DNA from: Paenarthrobacter sp. GOM3
GTDB taxonomy: Bacteria; Actinomycetota; Actinomycetes; Actinomycetales; Micrococcaceae
NCBI RefSeq assembly: GCF_018215265.2
Contig: NZ_CP136562.1
Coordinates: forward strand, 1-64,000
DNA length: 64,000 nucleotides
Reading direction: 5' to 3'
The notes beneath the pieces are model-generated. The model saw only the letters and a list, made by a program, of their open reading frames with translations, was not told the origin of the DNA and did not search any database. Shown piece by piece: positions 1 to 12,296 of the stretch. How positions within the stretch are numbered: the first letter of the stretch is position 1; every line of letters begins with the position of its first letter. The translations under genes were made by a program, and so were the position numbers.

Positions 1-1419
1 ATGACAGTAGACGAAGCCAACCACGCCAACACTGTCGGAAGTTCCTGGCGCAGGGTGTTGACCCTCCTGGAACAAGACGATCGGGTTACTCCCCGTCAGC
101 GTGGTTTCGTCATCCTGGCTCAGGCACAAGGCCTCATTGGTTCGACCCTGCTGGTGGCAGTTCCCAACGAGCTCACCCGGGAAGTCCTGCAGACGCAGGT
201 CAAGGATGCCCTCGACGATGCCCTTCGCAGCGTCTTTTCGGACGACATCCGCTGCGCAATCGACGTAGACACCGATCTGGTTCCGGTCCATGCAGAGCCG
301 GAACCCGCCGTCGAGCTTTCCGCAGTACCGGACTTTGCAGAGCCGAAGCCGCAACCGACTCCGCCGAGCACTTCGCATGAGTTCGGACGCCTGAATCCGA
401 AGTACATCTTCGATACCTTCGTGATCGGTTCCTCGAACCGCTTCGCCCATGCGGCAGCGGTAGCCGTTGCGGAAGCACCGGCCAAGGCATACAACCCGCT
501 CTTCATCTACGGAGACTCGGGGCTGGGCAAGACCCACCTGCTGCACGCAATCGGCCACTATGCCCGCCGACTCTACAGCGGCATCCGCGTCCGTTACGTG
601 AACTCCGAAGAGTTCACCAATGACTTCATCAACTCCATTCGCGACGACGAAGGCACCAGCTTCAAGACCACGTACCGCAACGTGGATGTGCTCCTGATCG
701 ACGACATTCAGTTCCTGGCAGGCAAGGACCGGACGCAGGAAGAGTTCTTCCACACGTTCAATGCCTTGCACAACGCCAACAAGCAGGTTGTCATCACCTC
801 CGACCAGCCGCCCAAGATGCTGGCCGGCTTCGAGGACCGTATGACGTCGCGCTTCGAATGGGGCCTGCTGACGGACATCCAGCCGCCGGAGCTCGAGACC
901 CGTATCGCCATCCTCCGCAAGAAGGGCCTCAGCGAGGGCCTGTCAGCGCCGGACGACGCCCTGGAGTACATCGCTTCGAAGATTTCGAGCAACATCCGCG
1001 AACTTGAGGGCGCCTTGATCCGCGTCACTGCGTTTGCGAGCCTCAACCGCCAGCCGGTTGACGTTGCCCTGGCCGAGATGGTGCTCAAGGACCTCATTAC
1101 GGATGACGGCGCCCAGGAAATCACGGCCAAGCAGATCCTCGACCAGACGGCTGACTACTTCAAGCTCAGCATGGAAGAGCTGTGCAGCAAGTCCCGCACA
1201 CGGACGCTGGTGACTGCCCGGCAGATCGCCATGTACCTGTGCCGGGAGCTGACGGATATGTCCCTGCCCAAGATCGGCCAGGAGCTGGGCGGCCGGGACC
1301 ACACCACAGTGATCCACGCGGACCGCAAGATTCGTGAGCTGATGGCAGAGCGTCGTGTGATTTACAACCAGGTCACCGAACTGACCAACCGCATCAAACA
1401 GCAGCAGCGCGACTCCTGA
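1..1419 (+). CDS. dnaA: Chromosomal replication initiator protein DnaA
   Basis: DnaA binds DnaA boxes at the origin and, in its ATP form, opens the DNA unwinding element and loads the replicative helicase. The 472-residue product has the usual four-part layout: an N-terminal domain (about 1-90), a Pro/Glu-rich linker (about 95-125), an AAA+ domain with Walker A GDSGLGKT at 171-178 and Walker B LLIDD at 231-235, and a C-terminal DNA-binding domain with [11 protein letters not shown] near 430-440. The ATG is base 1 of the window, so the upstream promoter cannot be seen and the record was probably linearised here. It is followed by a box-rich spacer and dnaN, the standard actinobacterial order. 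Confidence 0.98.
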   Translation: MTVDEANHANTVGSSWRRVLTLLEQDDRVTPRQRGFVILAQAQGLIGSTLLVAVPNELTREVLQTQVKDALDDALRSVFSDDIRCAIDVDTDLVPVHAEPEPAVELSAVPDFAEPKPQPTPPSTSHEFGRLNPKYIFDTFVIGSSNRFAHAAAVAVAEAPAKAYNPLFIYGDSGLGKTHLLHAIGHYARRLYSGIRVRYVNSEEFTNDFINSIRDDEGTSFKTTYRNVDVLLIDDIQFLAGKDRTQEEFFHTFNALHNANKQVVITSDQPPKMLAGFEDRMTSRFEWGLLTDIQPPELETRIAILRKKGLSEGLSAPDDALEYIASKISSNIRELEGALIRVTAFASLNRQPVDVALAEMVLKDLITDDGAQEITAKQILDQTADYFKLSMEELCSKSRTRTLVTARQIAMYLCRELTDMSLPKIGQELGGRDHTTVIHADRKIRELMAERRVIYNQVTELTNRIKQQQRDS

Positions 1420-1982
1420 ATCCACATCGCGACCGCCACTACATACCTTATTAACAGGTGCATGTGGATAAGCCTGTGGATACTTAAGGGGACAAGCGTG
1501 CTTAATGGGCTTAAAACCCTTAAGCCGCCTGTGGATCGTTAAAAACGGTCCTAGGAGTTGTCCCCATCCACACCCTGTTTAAAACCCAGTTAACGCACAC
1601 TTCGTGAACAGGGCTTAACCGCGGAACTGCGCGGCGAGATGGGGTTATCCACAGTTTCCACAGCAGTTATTAACACTACGAATCCCAAAAAATTGAAATC
1701 CCTCAAATAACAATCTCGTTCTGCCACACTCCGAGCCCGGCCGTCGGCCAGGCCGAGGCCAGCCTGCGGCTGTCCACATACGAGGGGTCAGGCCGATCGG
1801 GGATGGGTTAATCGCGGATCTTCCGGCTAAGCTGTCAGCAGCGCTCCCATCCTTGGGTCTGTTTGTAGTTCGCTCGGTGCGGACCATGCAGGTTCCAGTC
1901 CGGGAGTGCGGAGATTTAGCGGCTTCCAAGCATGGATCCGCAGCTACTACATGGCAGCAGCAATGAAAGGCGGCACCCCTCC
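1420..1982. other. oriC: dnaA-dnaN spacer, candidate oriC with DnaA boxes
   Basis: This gene-free stretch sits where actinobacterial origins normally lie. Exact matches to TTNTCCACA occur at 1645-1653 (plus strand) and 1463-1471 (minus strand). Matches with one mismatch lie at 1475-1483 (minus), 1654-1662 and 1770-1778 (plus), and weaker ones at 1530-1538 and 1564-1572. An AT-rich stretch at about 1664-1715, next to the 1645/1654 pair, is a candidate unwinding element. The stretch also contains several TTAA-rich runs between 1483 and 1620. It must also carry the dnaN promoter, which I could not place. Confidence 0.8.
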
Positions 1983-3107
1983 GTGAAGTTCAGAGTCGAC
2001 CGCGACGTCCTGGCAGAAGCCGTTACGTGGACCGCGCGGTCGTTGTCTCCGCGGCCGCCTGTTCCGGTCCTTTCCGGCCTCCTCCTCAAAGCCGAGGCAG
2101 GAACCGTAAGCCTGTCGAGCTTCGACTACGAGACGTCGGCACGCCTGGAAATTCCGGCAGACATCGCCGTTGAGGGCACCATCCTGGTATCCGGGCGCTT
2201 GTTGGCAGACATTTGCCGCAGCCTCCCCTCCGCACCGGTCGAGGTGGAAACCGATGGCAGCAAAGTCACACTGACCTGCCGTCGAAGCAGCTTCCACCTG
2301 GCCACCATGCCTGAATCCGAATACCCGGCCTTGCCGGCTTTGCCGGCAATCAGCGGCACATTGCCGGGTGACGCTTTTGCACAAGCCGTTTCGCAGGTCA
2401 TCATCGCGGCCAGCAAGGACGACACCTTGCCGATCCTCACCGGCGTACGCATGGAGATCGAAGACGATCTGATCACGCTCCTCGCCACAGACCGTTACCG
2501 CCTCGCTATGCGCGAAGTTCCCTGGAAGCCTGTTACTCCGGGAATTTCGACCAGCGCACTGGTCAAGTCCAAAACCCTGAACGAGGTTGCCAAGACCCTC
2601 GGTGGCAGCGGCGACATCAACCTCGCCCTCGCTGACGATGACAGCCGCCTGATCGGCTTCGAAAGTGGGGGACGTACCACCACGTCACTCCTGGTGGACG
2701 GCGACTACCCCAAGATCCGTTCGCTGTTCCCGGACTCCACCCCGATCCACGCGACAGTCCAGACCCAGGAACTTGTCGAGGCCGTACGCCGTGTATCGCT
2801 CGTTGCTGAACGGAACACTCCGGTCCGGCTCGCCTTCACCCAGGGTCTGTTGAACCTCGACGCCGGTACGGGCGAGGACGCGCAGGCTTCGGAAGAGCTC
2901 GAAGCCCAGCTTTCCGGCGAGGACATCACCGTTGCGTTCAACCCGCACTACCTGGTTGAGGGCCTGAGCGTTATTGAGACCAAGTACGTTCGCTTCTCGT
3001 TCACCACAGCTCCCAAACCGGCCATGATCACAGCCCAGGCTGAAGCTGACGGCGAAGACCAGGACGACTACCGCTACCTCGTGATGCCGGTCCGCCTGCC
3101 CAACTAG
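1983..3107 (+). CDS. dnaN: DNA polymerase III beta sliding clamp
   Basis: The beta clamp is a ring that tethers DNA polymerase III to the template. The frame is open from an ATG at 1932, but I place the start at the GTG at 1983: the protein then begins VKFRVDRDVLAEAVTW, as actinobacterial DnaN usually does, and a purine-rich AAAGGCGG lies about nine bases upstream. That gives 374 residues, the normal size, with three clamp-fold domains. The C-terminus YRYLVMPVRLPN is the typical DnaN ending. It lies between the origin spacer and gnd. Confidence 0.96.
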   Translation: MKFRVDRDVLAEAVTWTARSLSPRPPVPVLSGLLLKAEAGTVSLSSFDYETSARLEIPADIAVEGTILVSGRLLADICRSLPSAPVEVETDGSKVTLTCRRSSFHLATMPESEYPALPALPAISGTLPGDAFAQAVSQVIIAASKDDTLPILTGVRMEIEDDLITLLATDRYRLAMREVPWKPVTPGISTSALVKSKTLNEVAKTLGGSGDINLALADDDSRLIGFESGGRTTTSLLVDGDYPKIRSLFPDSTPIHATVQTQELVEAVRRVSLVAERNTPVRLAFTQGLLNLDAGTGEDAQASEELEAQLSGEDITVAFNPHYLVEGLSVIETKYVRFSFTTAPKPAMITAQAEADGEDQDDYRYLVMPVRLPN

Positions 3108-3156
3108 CAGGCACTACGGACACGTCAACCCACCTTCCCAGAAAAGAGTTCACACT

Positions 3157-4041
3157 GTGCACATCGGACTGATCGGCCTTGGAAAAATGGGTTTCAACAT
3201 GCGGGAACGCATGCGGAACGGCGGCATCGAGGTCACAGGTTTCGACCGCAATCCGGACATCACGGATGTCACTTCCGTCGATGAACTCATCGCGGCTTTG
3301 CCCACCCCGCGGCTGGTATGGGTGATGGTCCCGTCAGGTGCCATCACGGATGCTGTGGTCACAGAGCTTGGTGAAAAGCTTAGCCCCGGTGACATGGTGA
3401 TCGACGGCGGTAACTCACGTTTCACCGAGGACCAGAAGCACGCCGCGGCACTCGCCGAAAAGAACATCCGTTTTGCGGACTGCGGTGTCTCCGGTGGCGT
3501 TTGGGGCCTGCAGAACGGCTACGGCCTCATGGCCGGCGGTGCGGACGAAGACATTGAACTGGCCATGCCTGTTTTTGATGCCCTCCGCCCTGAAGGCGAA
3601 CGCGCCGACAGCTTCGTCCACGTCGGCGGTGTTGGGGCAGGTCATTACGCCAAAATGGTCCACAACGGCATCGAATACGGCCTCATGCAGGCTTACGCCG
3701 AGGGCTACGAATTGCTCGCTGCCAAGGACATCGTGAAGGATCTTCCGGGAACTTTCCGTGCATGGCAGAAGGGAACGGTTGTCCGCTCCTGGCTCCTGGA
3801 CCTCATGGTCAAAGCCCTCGACGAGGATCCGGGCCTGGCCTCGATCGACGATTACGTGGAGGACTCCGGCGAGGGCAGGTGGACCGTGGAAGAGGCCATA
3901 GCCAACGCGGTACCGGCCCCAGCCATTACTGCTGCACTGTTCGCCCGGTTTGCTTCCAGGGAAGACAACTCGCCGGCGATGAAAATGGTTTCCGCATTGC
4001 GTCATCAGTTCGGTGGACACGCCACCCGTCCGGCCAGTTAA
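3157..4041 (+). CDS. gnd: 6-phosphogluconate dehydrogenase (decarboxylating), short form
   Basis: The enzyme oxidises and decarboxylates 6-phosphogluconate to ribulose 5-phosphate in the pentose phosphate pathway. The GTG-started 294-residue protein has an N-terminal Rossmann motif IGLIGLGKMG (about 3-12), the substrate signature DGGNSRFTED, and the KMVHNGIEYG segment carrying the catalytic Lys. It is the short (about 300-residue) class, not the 470-residue class. A gene of this family between dnaN and recF is a recurrent arrangement in actinobacteria, so it probably shares transcripts with the replication genes. The 24-base gap to recF supports this. Confidence 0.95.
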   Translation: MHIGLIGLGKMGFNMRERMRNGGIEVTGFDRNPDITDVTSVDELIAALPTPRLVWVMVPSGAITDAVVTELGEKLSPGDMVIDGGNSRFTEDQKHAAALAEKNIRFADCGVSGGVWGLQNGYGLMAGGADEDIELAMPVFDALRPEGERADSFVHVGGVGAGHYAKMVHNGIEYGLMQAYAEGYELLAAKDIVKDLPGTFRAWQKGTVVRSWLLDLMVKALDEDPGLASIDDYVEDSGEGRWTVEEAIANAVPAPAITAALFARFASREDNSPAMKMVSALRHQFGGHATRPAS

Positions 4042-4065
4042 GGCCGCTGGAGCCCTGCAAACGGC

Positions 4066-5259
4066 GTGTATCTCGAACATCTTTCACTGACGGATTTCCG
4101 CAGTTACGCACAAGTTGACCTGAAGCTCGGCCCAGGCGTGACCGTACTGGTGGGTTCCAACGGGATCGGCAAGACCAACCTGATGGAAGCCATCGGGTAC
4201 CTTGCCACGCTAAGTTCGCACCGCGTGAGCACGGATGGTCCGCTGTTGCGCTTCGGCACTGAGCGGGCCATGGTCCGGGCGAGGCTTGTCCGCGGCGAGC
4301 AGTCCACCGTTATCGAGCTTGAAATCAACGCCGGCCGCGCTAACCGGGGCCGCATCAACCGCAGCAACCCCGTCCGTGCGCGCGACATCCTGGGCATCTG
4401 CCAAACAGTACTTTTCGCTCCAGAGGACTTGGCGCTGGTGAAGGGCGATCCTTCGAACCGCCGCCGATTCCTTGATGAGCTCTTGGTGAGCCTTGTTCCA
4501 CGGCATGCTGCCACACGCAGCGATTACGACCGCGTCCTCAAACAACGCAACGCGCTCCTGAAGTCAGCACGGACGGGTAAGTTCACCGCGGGACACGAAG
4601 CAACCCTGGATGTTTGGGACCAGCACATGGCCCGGGCCGGTGCCGAACTCCTGCACGCCCGCCTTGAACTCGTGGAGCGGCTCCGCCCTCACCTCAACAA
4701 TGCCTACGCGCAGTTGACTGACGGAACCAAGGAAGCCGGTGCCGTCTACCGTTCCACGCTCCAGGACATATTGGACGACGACGGCGGCCCGGCAGACCGC
4801 GCAACGGAACCGTCGTCGTCGGCCGAGGACCTTCGGGTGCTGTCCGTGGACGAGCTCACCGAACGGTACATCCAGGCTTTCGCGGCGTCGAGGAAGAAGG
4901 AACTGGAACGGGGGATCTCCCTGGTGGGGCCGCACCGGGACGAGCTGGAACTCGTTTTGGGCCAAGCGCCCGCGAAGGGGTACGCCTCCCATGGCGAGAC
5001 CTGGTCCATGTGCCTCTCACTGAGGCTTGCTTCCTACTACGTCATGCTGGACGACTCCCGCACGGGCGGTACCGCGCCGATCCTTATCCTGGACGATGTC
5101 TTTGCCGAACTTGATGTTCAACGGCGGCGTAAACTGGCTGCAATAGTTGCCGGCGCCGAGCAGGTGCTGGTGACGGCCGCCGTCGACGCCGATATCCCTG
5201 AGGAGCTGGCCGGACGGCGCGTTACCGTTGTTCCGGGAGGCATCGATGGCGAAGGATAG
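4066..5259 (+). CDS. recF: DNA replication/repair protein RecF
   Basis: RecF is an SMC-like ATPase that helps load RecA at single-strand gaps. The start is a GTG giving [14 protein letters not shown], the typical RecF N-terminus. Walker A GSNGIGKT lies at residues 30-37, and a Walker [13 protein letters not shown] near residue 345 follows a signature-like [10 protein letters not shown] segment. At 397 residues it has the normal actinobacterial size. Its 3' end overlaps the start of the next gene by 14 bases, which suggests translational coupling. Confidence 0.96.
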   Translation: MYLEHLSLTDFRSYAQVDLKLGPGVTVLVGSNGIGKTNLMEAIGYLATLSSHRVSTDGPLLRFGTERAMVRARLVRGEQSTVIELEINAGRANRGRINRSNPVRARDILGICQTVLFAPEDLALVKGDPSNRRRFLDELLVSLVPRHAATRSDYDRVLKQRNALLKSARTGKFTAGHEATLDVWDQHMARAGAELLHARLELVERLRPHLNNAYAQLTDGTKEAGAVYRSTLQDILDDDGGPADRATEPSSSAEDLRVLSVDELTERYIQAFAASRKKELERGISLVGPHRDELELVLGQAPAKGYASHGETWSMCLSLRLASYYVMLDDSRTGGTAPILILDDVFAELDVQRRRKLAAIVAGAEQVLVTAAVDADIPEELAGRRVTVVPGGIDGEG

Positions 5260-5800
5260 CGGCGACGGACTCCAGCCCGGCCGGGATCCGGACGAAATTG
5301 ACGCGGCCCAGGCAGCGCTGAACCGCATGCGCGAGGCTGCTGCCGCCCGTGGCGAAGTAAGGCAACGAGCTCCCCGCCCCGGATCAGCCCCCCAACGCAA
5401 AGGCCTCCGCAATACGAGGGGTTTCACCCAATTCCACGGCAGCGGCCGCGACCCTTTGGGCCTGGGCAAGGTTGTTGGACGCTTGGTGGCTGAGCGGGGA
5501 TGGACGTCCCCGGTGGCCGTAGGGTCCGTCATGGCTGAATGGGAAACCTTGGTTGGCCCGGACATCTCGTCCCATTGCACTCCGGAGAGTTTCACGGACA
5601 CTACGCTTCACGTCCGCTGTGACTCCACCGCATGGGCCACCCAACTGCGGCTGCTCAGTTCAAGCCTGCTTGAGATGTTCAGGAATGAACTGGGCGAAGG
5701 CGTAGTAACAAGCATCCAGGTCCTGGGTCCATCGGCTCCAAGCTGGCGAAAAGGCGGGCGAAGCGTCAACGGACGCGGCCCCAGGGACACATACGGCTAA
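5246..5800 (+). CDS. DUF721/DciA-family protein
   Basis: This belongs to the DUF721 family that includes DciA, a protein that interacts with the replicative helicase in bacteria lacking DnaC. The open frame extends back to 5228, but the ATG at 5246 ([10 protein letters not shown]) is the better start, giving 184 residues and a 14-base overlap with recF. The N-terminus is charged and probably disordered. The conserved domain runs from about residue 65, with [21 protein letters not shown] and [25 protein letters not shown]. Placement between recF and gyrB is standard for this order. The helicase role is inferred from the family. Confidence 0.9.
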   Translation: MAKDSGDGLQPGRDPDEIDAAQAALNRMREAAAARGEVRQRAPRPGSAPQRKGLRNTRGFTQFHGSGRDPLGLGKVVGRLVAERGWTSPVAVGSVMAEWETLVGPDISSHCTPESFTDTTLHVRCDSTAWATQLRLLSSSLLEMFRNELGEGVVTSIQVLGPSAPSWRKGGRSVNGRGPRDTYG

Positions 5801-8216
<2,416 letters not shown>

Positions 8217-8278
8217 GGGCCCCAGCGGGCATTTAGATATTCCAGAACCGACATATACCTGAAACGGAAACTTAGATT

Positions 8279-10948
8279 ATGAGTGACGAAACTCCCGAAG
8301 TCCCGGCCTCTAACGACGCCGAGGACGTTGTTCTTGAGGGTGATGTGCTGACCGACCGCGTGGAACAGGTGGACCTGCAGACGGAAATGCAGCGGTCCTA
8401 CTTGGACTACGCAATGGCCGTTATTGTCGGCCGCGCCCTCCCTGACGTACGGGACGGTCTCAAGCCGGTTCACCGTCGCGTCCTGTACGCGATGTTCGAC
8501 GGCGGTTACCGCCCGGACCGCTCTTTCAACAAGTGCGCCCGCGTGGTCGGCGATGTCATGGGTACCTACCACCCGCACGGTGACATGGCGATCTACGACG
8601 CTTTGGTCCGCCTCATCCAAGACTGGACCATGCGCTACCCGCTGGCACTTGGCCAGGGCAACTTCGGTTCGCCCGGTAACGACGGCGCCGCTGCGCCCCG
8701 TTACACCGAAACCAAGATGGCCCAGCTGGCCATGGAAATGGTCCGGGACATCGACGAGGAAACCGTCGACTTCCAGGACAACTACGACGGCAAAAACCAG
8801 GAACCCACCATCCTGCCGGCCCGGTTCCCCAACCTGCTGGTCAACGGTTCCTCAGGCATCGCCGTCGGCATGGCCACCAACATTCCGCCGCATAACCTCC
8901 GCGAAGTCGCCGAAGGTGTCCAGTGGGCGCTGGATAACCCCACGGCCACCCGGGAAGAGCTCCTTGAAGCACTGTTGCTCCGTATCAAGGGACCCGATTT
9001 CCCGACGGGTGCCACGATCCTCGGCCACAAGGGCATCGAAGACGCCTACCGGACCGGCCGCGGCTCCATCACCATGCGCGCAGTGGTCAATGTGGAGGAA
9101 CTCCAGGGCCGCACCTGCCTGGTAGTTACTGAGCTTCCCTACCAGGCCAACCCGGACAACCTGGCCATCAAGATTGCCGAACTGGTCAAGGACGGCAAGA
9201 TCCAGGGCATCGCCGACCTCCGCGACGAAACCTCGGGCCGTACGGGCCAACGCCTGGTGATCGTGCTCAAGCGCGACGCAGTGGCCAAGGTTGTCCTCAA
9301 CAACCTGTACAAGCACACACAGCTGCAGGACAACTTCTCGGCCAACATGCTGGCAATCGTCGACGGCGTTCCGCGCACCTTGAGCCTGGATGCCTTCATC
9401 CGGCACTGGGTTGCGCACCAGATGGACGTCATTGCCCGTCGCACCAGGTACCGCCTGCGTAAGGCCGAGGAAGAAGCACACATTCTGCGCGCACTCCTCA
9501 AGGCACTGGACATGTTGGATGAGGTCATCGCCCTCATCCGCGCGTCGAACACCACTGAGGCGGCCCGCGAGGGTCTTATGGAGCTTCTGGAGATCGACGA
9601 ACTCCAGGCCCGCGCCATCCTGGACATGCAGTTGCGCCGTTTGGCTGCCTTGGAACGCCAGAAAATCCAGGACCGTCATTCAGAGCTCGAGGCGATGATC
9701 CAGGAATACAACTCGATCCTGGCTTCCGAGGAACGCCAGCGCCAGATCATCAGCGAGGAACTGGCCGAGATCGTGGCCAAGCACGGCGACGATCGCCGCA
9801 CGCACATCCTGATGGGCTTCGACGGCGACATGTCCATGGAGGACCTGATCCCCGAAGAGGAAATGGTCGTCACGATCACGCGCGGCGGATACGTCAAGCG
9901 CACCCGGAGCGACAATTACCGCTCGCAGCAACGCGGCGGCAAGGGAATCAAGGGTGCGCAGCTGCGCGGCGACGACGTCGTGGAGCACTTCTTTGTGACC
10001 ACCACGCACCACTGGCTGCTGTTCTTCACCAACCTGGGACGCGTCTACCGCGCCAAGGCCTACGAGCTTGCGGAAGCTGGCCGGGATGCCAAGGGCCAGC
10101 ACGTGGCCAACCTCCTAGCCTTCCAGCCGGACGAGCACATTGCGCAGGTCTTGGATCTGCGTGACTACCAGCAGGCACCATACCTGGTGCTCGCAACCAA
10201 GAATGGCCTGGTCAAGAAGACAAGGCTGGAGGACTACGACACCAACCGCACGGCCGGTGTCATCGCCATCAACCTCCGTGACGAAGACGAACTCGTCTCT
10301 GCCCAGCTGGTCAGCGAAACCGACGACCTTCTCCTCGTGTCACGCAAGGGCCAATCGATCCGCTTCACAGCAACAGATGACGCTTTGCGCCCCATGGGAC
10401 GGGCAACATCCGGTGTGACCGGTATGAAGTTCCGTGAAGACGACGAACTTTTGGCCGCTGATGTGGTCCAGGACGGCTCGTTCGTGTTCATTGTGACCGA
10501 GGGCGGCTACGCCAAGCGCACCGCCGTCGACGAATACCGGCTCCAGGGCCGTGGTGGTCTGGGCATCAAGGTTGCCAAGCTTGCCGAAGACCGTGGGGAC
10601 CTTGTGGGCGCGTTGATCGTGCAGGAAGAAGACGAAGTCCTGGTGGTCATGGAAGGCGGAAAGGTGGTCCGGTCAGCTGTCACCGGAGTCCCTGCAAAGG
10701 GCCGCGACACCATGGGCGTCATTTTTGCCAAGCCTGACAAGAATGACCGGATCATCGAAGTAGCACGCAACAGCGAACGTGGTTTGGAAGTCGAAGAATC
10801 TGAGGACGGACTCGACGATGACGTAACGTTGGCTGAAGACGACGGCGCCGCTGAGGCGACCGTCACGCCCGAAACGGAAAACGACGCAGACCCGGAAACC
10901 GAAACGGGCGCGGAGCTGAACGAAGACAATACCGGAGGTAACGAGTGA
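8279..10948 (+). CDS. gyrA: DNA gyrase subunit A
   Basis: GyrA holds the DNA breakage-reunion activity of gyrase. The 889-residue protein carries the active-site Tyr at position 142 (APRYTETKM), a quinolone-determining segment around [10 protein letters not shown] (residues 98-107), and the six-bladed C-terminal beta-pinwheel with its GyrA-box-like [11 protein letters not shown]. The residue equivalent to E. coli Ser83 is Met103, which differs from the Ser or Ala common elsewhere. The final 70 residues are an acidic tail rich in Glu, Asp and Thr. The stop overlaps the GTG start of the next gene by four bases. Confidence 0.97.
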   Translation: MSDETPEVPASNDAEDVVLEGDVLTDRVEQVDLQTEMQRSYLDYAMAVIVGRALPDVRDGLKPVHRRVLYAMFDGGYRPDRSFNKCARVVGDVMGTYHPHGDMAIYDALVRLIQDWTMRYPLALGQGNFGSPGNDGAAAPRYTETKMAQLAMEMVRDIDEETVDFQDNYDGKNQEPTILPARFPNLLVNGSSGIAVGMATNIPPHNLREVAEGVQWALDNPTATREELLEALLLRIKGPDFPTGATILGHKGIEDAYRTGRGSITMRAVVNVEELQGRTCLVVTELPYQANPDNLAIKIAELVKDGKIQGIADLRDETSGRTGQRLVIVLKRDAVAKVVLNNLYKHTQLQDNFSANMLAIVDGVPRTLSLDAFIRHWVAHQMDVIARRTRYRLRKAEEEAHILRALLKALDMLDEVIALIRASNTTEAAREGLMELLEIDELQARAILDMQLRRLAALERQKIQDRHSELEAMIQEYNSILASEERQRQIISEELAEIVAKHGDDRRTHILMGFDGDMSMEDLIPEEEMVVTITRGGYVKRTRSDNYRSQQRGGKGIKGAQLRGDDVVEHFFVTTTHHWLLFFTNLGRVYRAKAYELAEAGRDAKGQHVANLLAFQPDEHIAQVLDLRDYQQAPYLVLATKNGLVKKTRLEDYDTNRTAGVIAINLRDEDELVSAQLVSETDDLLLVSRKGQSIRFTATDDALRPMGRATSGVTGMKFREDDELLAADVVQDGSFVFIVTEGGYAKRTAVDEYRLQGRGGLGIKVAKLAEDRGDLVGALIVQEEDEVLVVMEGGKVVRSAVTGVPAKGRDTMGVIFAKPDKNDRIIEVARNSERGLEVEESEDGLDDDVTLAEDDGAAEATVTPETENDADPETETGAELNEDNTGGNE

Positions 10949-11658
10949 GTAATTCCGACTCATATCCCAAGCCGAGCACAGGTGTCCCCGGCGGACTCCG
11001 GCAGCCCTCGGGCAGCGCGCAGGCAGGAACCCCTGCACGGCCACAGCAGCGTCCAGGAGCCGGCGAAGCAGGGGCACGCCCCGCGGCGGGCACTAACTCT
11101 GCCCAGCGGCCCGCGGGTGCTCCCGGCCAGCGTCCCGCCCAGCCGGGACAGCGTCCCGCAGGCGCAGGCGCCCAGCGCCCGGCAGGTGCTCCCGGCCAGC
11201 GGCCCGCGCAGGCTGGACAGCGTCCCGCAGGAGCAGGCGCCCAGCGACCCGCCCAGGGCGGTCCGGGCCTGGTAAAGCCCGCTCCCAAGGCCAAGGTTCG
11301 CCGCGCACGGTTGCTTGTCAGCAAGGTCGACCCGTGGTCGGTCCTGAAGATGGCTTTCCTTCTGTCCGTTGCACTGGGCATTGTCACCGTGGTGGCCGCG
11401 ATCGTCCTCTGGACCGTCCTGGACCTGACTGGCATCTTCAACCAGGTGGATAGCCTCCTGGGCACCCTGGCAGGTTCCGAAGGCAGCGGATTCGAATTGA
11501 AGAAGATCGCTTCCCTGGGGCAGGTGGCTTCCTTCGCCACCATCATTGCCGTAGTAAACGTGGTCCTGCTGACCGCCCTCTCCATGCTTTCCGCCGTGCT
11601 GTATAACATTTCGGCAACGTTGGTTGGCGGCGTGGGCGTCACTTTGACCGACGATTAG
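10945..11658 (+). CDS. DUF3566 domain-containing membrane protein
   Basis: The start is a GTG overlapping the gyrA stop (GTGA). The 237-residue protein has a long Pro/Gly/Gln/Arg-rich, probably disordered N-terminal region (about 1-110), including two near-identical 23-residue units at residues 58-103. The DUF3566 domain follows from about 117 ([29 protein letters not shown]), with one membrane segment near 130-155 and another near 190-220. DUF3566 genes follow gyrA throughout actinobacteria, but I know of no established role. Coupling to gyrA is inferred from the overlap. Confidence 0.9.
   Translation: MSNSDSYPKPSTGVPGGLRQPSGSAQAGTPARPQQRPGAGEAGARPAAGTNSAQRPAGAPGQRPAQPGQRPAGAGAQRPAGAPGQRPAQAGQRPAGAGAQRPAQGGPGLVKPAPKAKVRRARLLVSKVDPWSVLKMAFLLSVALGIVTVVAAIVLWTVLDLTGIFNQVDSLLGTLAGSEGSGFELKKIASLGQVASFATIIAVVNVVLLTALSMLSAVLYNISATLVGGVGVTLTDD
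11116..11253 (+). repeat. Two tandem 69-bp in-frame coding repeats
   Basis: Within the DUF3566 gene, two consecutive 69-base units encode 23-residue repeats of the pattern [23 protein letters not shown]. They differ at one residue, Pro against Ala. In-frame repeats of this length can expand or contract by slippage or recombination. Confidence 0.85.
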
Positions 11659-11715
11659 GAAAAACCGCGGAAATACGCCACAAATGGCTGAATTCCGTGG
11701 TGGGAAAGCCTCGAT

Positions 11716-11745
11716 TTGAGATCGGGCCGGGATGTGCTGTACAGT
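11716..11745 (+). promoter_or_regulatory. Candidate promoter of tRNA-Ile
   Basis: A TTGAGA at 11716-11721 and a TACAGT at 11740-11745 are separated by 18 bases and lie 26 bases upstream of the tRNA 5' end. This matches a housekeeping-sigma promoter in form and position. Confidence 0.5.
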
Positions 11746-11770
11746 CATATCTCGGCCCGATGAGGCATCG

Positions 11771-11844
11771 GGGCGTATAGCTCAGGCGGTTAGAGCGCTT
11801 CGCTGATAACGAAGAGGTCCCAGGTTCAAGTCCTGGTACGCCCA
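11771..11844 (+). tRNA. tRNA-Ile (GAT)
   Basis: The acceptor arms GGGCGTA (11771-11777) and TACGCCC (11837-11843) pair fully, followed by discriminator A at 11844. The anticodon loop CTGATAA gives anticodon GAT for isoleucine. The T arm contains GGTTCAAGTCC. The CCA end is not encoded. It stands in the conserved gyrA, DUF3566, tRNA-Ile, small peptide, tRNA-Ala order. Confidence 0.97.
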
Positions 11845-11891
11845 CGGAACCAAAAGTGGTTCAGGTAAAACTGAACTGGAATGAGGTACTT

Positions 11892-12011
11892 GTGAAGAAG
11901 TTGCTTGTAGTAGTTGCAGCAGCGATCGCAGGTGTCCTGGTCTATAAAAAGGCCCAGGAATCCGAAGCCCGGAAGGATGTCTGGAGCCAGTCGACCGATA
12001 ACGTCGATTAG
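11892..12011 (+). CDS. DLW-39-family small protein
   Basis: A 39-codon frame starts at GTG 11892 and reads VKKLLVVVAAAIAGVLVYKK followed by a charged tail ending in DVWSQSTDNVD. It has one N-terminal hydrophobic helix and a polar C-terminus. The length, sequence type and place between tRNA-Ile and tRNA-Ala match the DLW-39 family found at this spot across actinobacteria. Here the name-giving Asp-Leu-Trp appears as Asp-Val-Trp. The function is unknown. Confidence 0.85.
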   Translation: MKKLLVVVAAAIAGVLVYKKAQESEARKDVWSQSTDNVD

Positions 12012-12081
12012 CCGAAGAGCCCGGTTGGGACTGGTGATTCACAGTCAAAACTTAGGGTATGATTGACGGGTTGCTTCTTAT

Positions 12082-12157
12082 GGGGGCATGGCGCAATTGG
12101 TAGCGCACCTGCTTTGCAAGCAGGGGGTTCGGGGTTCGAGTCCCCGTGCCTCCACCA
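12082..12157 (+). tRNA. tRNA-Ala (TGC)
   Basis: Acceptor strand GGGGGCA (12082-12088) pairs with TGCCTCC (12147-12153), including one G-T pair. Discriminator A is at 12154, and the CCA end is encoded at 12155-12157. The anticodon arm CTGCTTTGCAAGCAG gives anticodon TGC for alanine. A TATGAT at 12058-12063 may be its -10 element. Confidence 0.97.
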
Positions 12158-12161
12158 TAAG

Positions 12162-12193
12162 AAAAGTCCCGGTCAGAAATGGCCGGGACTTTT
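12162..12193 (+). terminator. Rho-independent terminator after tRNA-Ala
   Basis: An 11-base stem, AAAAGTCCCGG (12162-12172) with CCGGGACTTTT (12183-12193), encloses a 10-base loop and runs into a T-rich tract (TTTTGCTTTT). It follows tRNA-Ala directly. Confidence 0.9.
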
Positions 12194-12296
12194 GCTTTTA
12201 AGCCCATCGCTTTCCGAGGCGCGTTGGTGGCGGCGGTAACCAGCCGACCGCACCGGGGAGGAATCCGTGACGGGCCCGCCACACTAAGGTGGATCC

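Noticed and set aside
12040..12063. Promoter of tRNA-Ala
   Set aside because: TATGAT is plausible as a -10, but the best -35-like hexamers are 14 or 27 bases away, so I did not list it as a feature.
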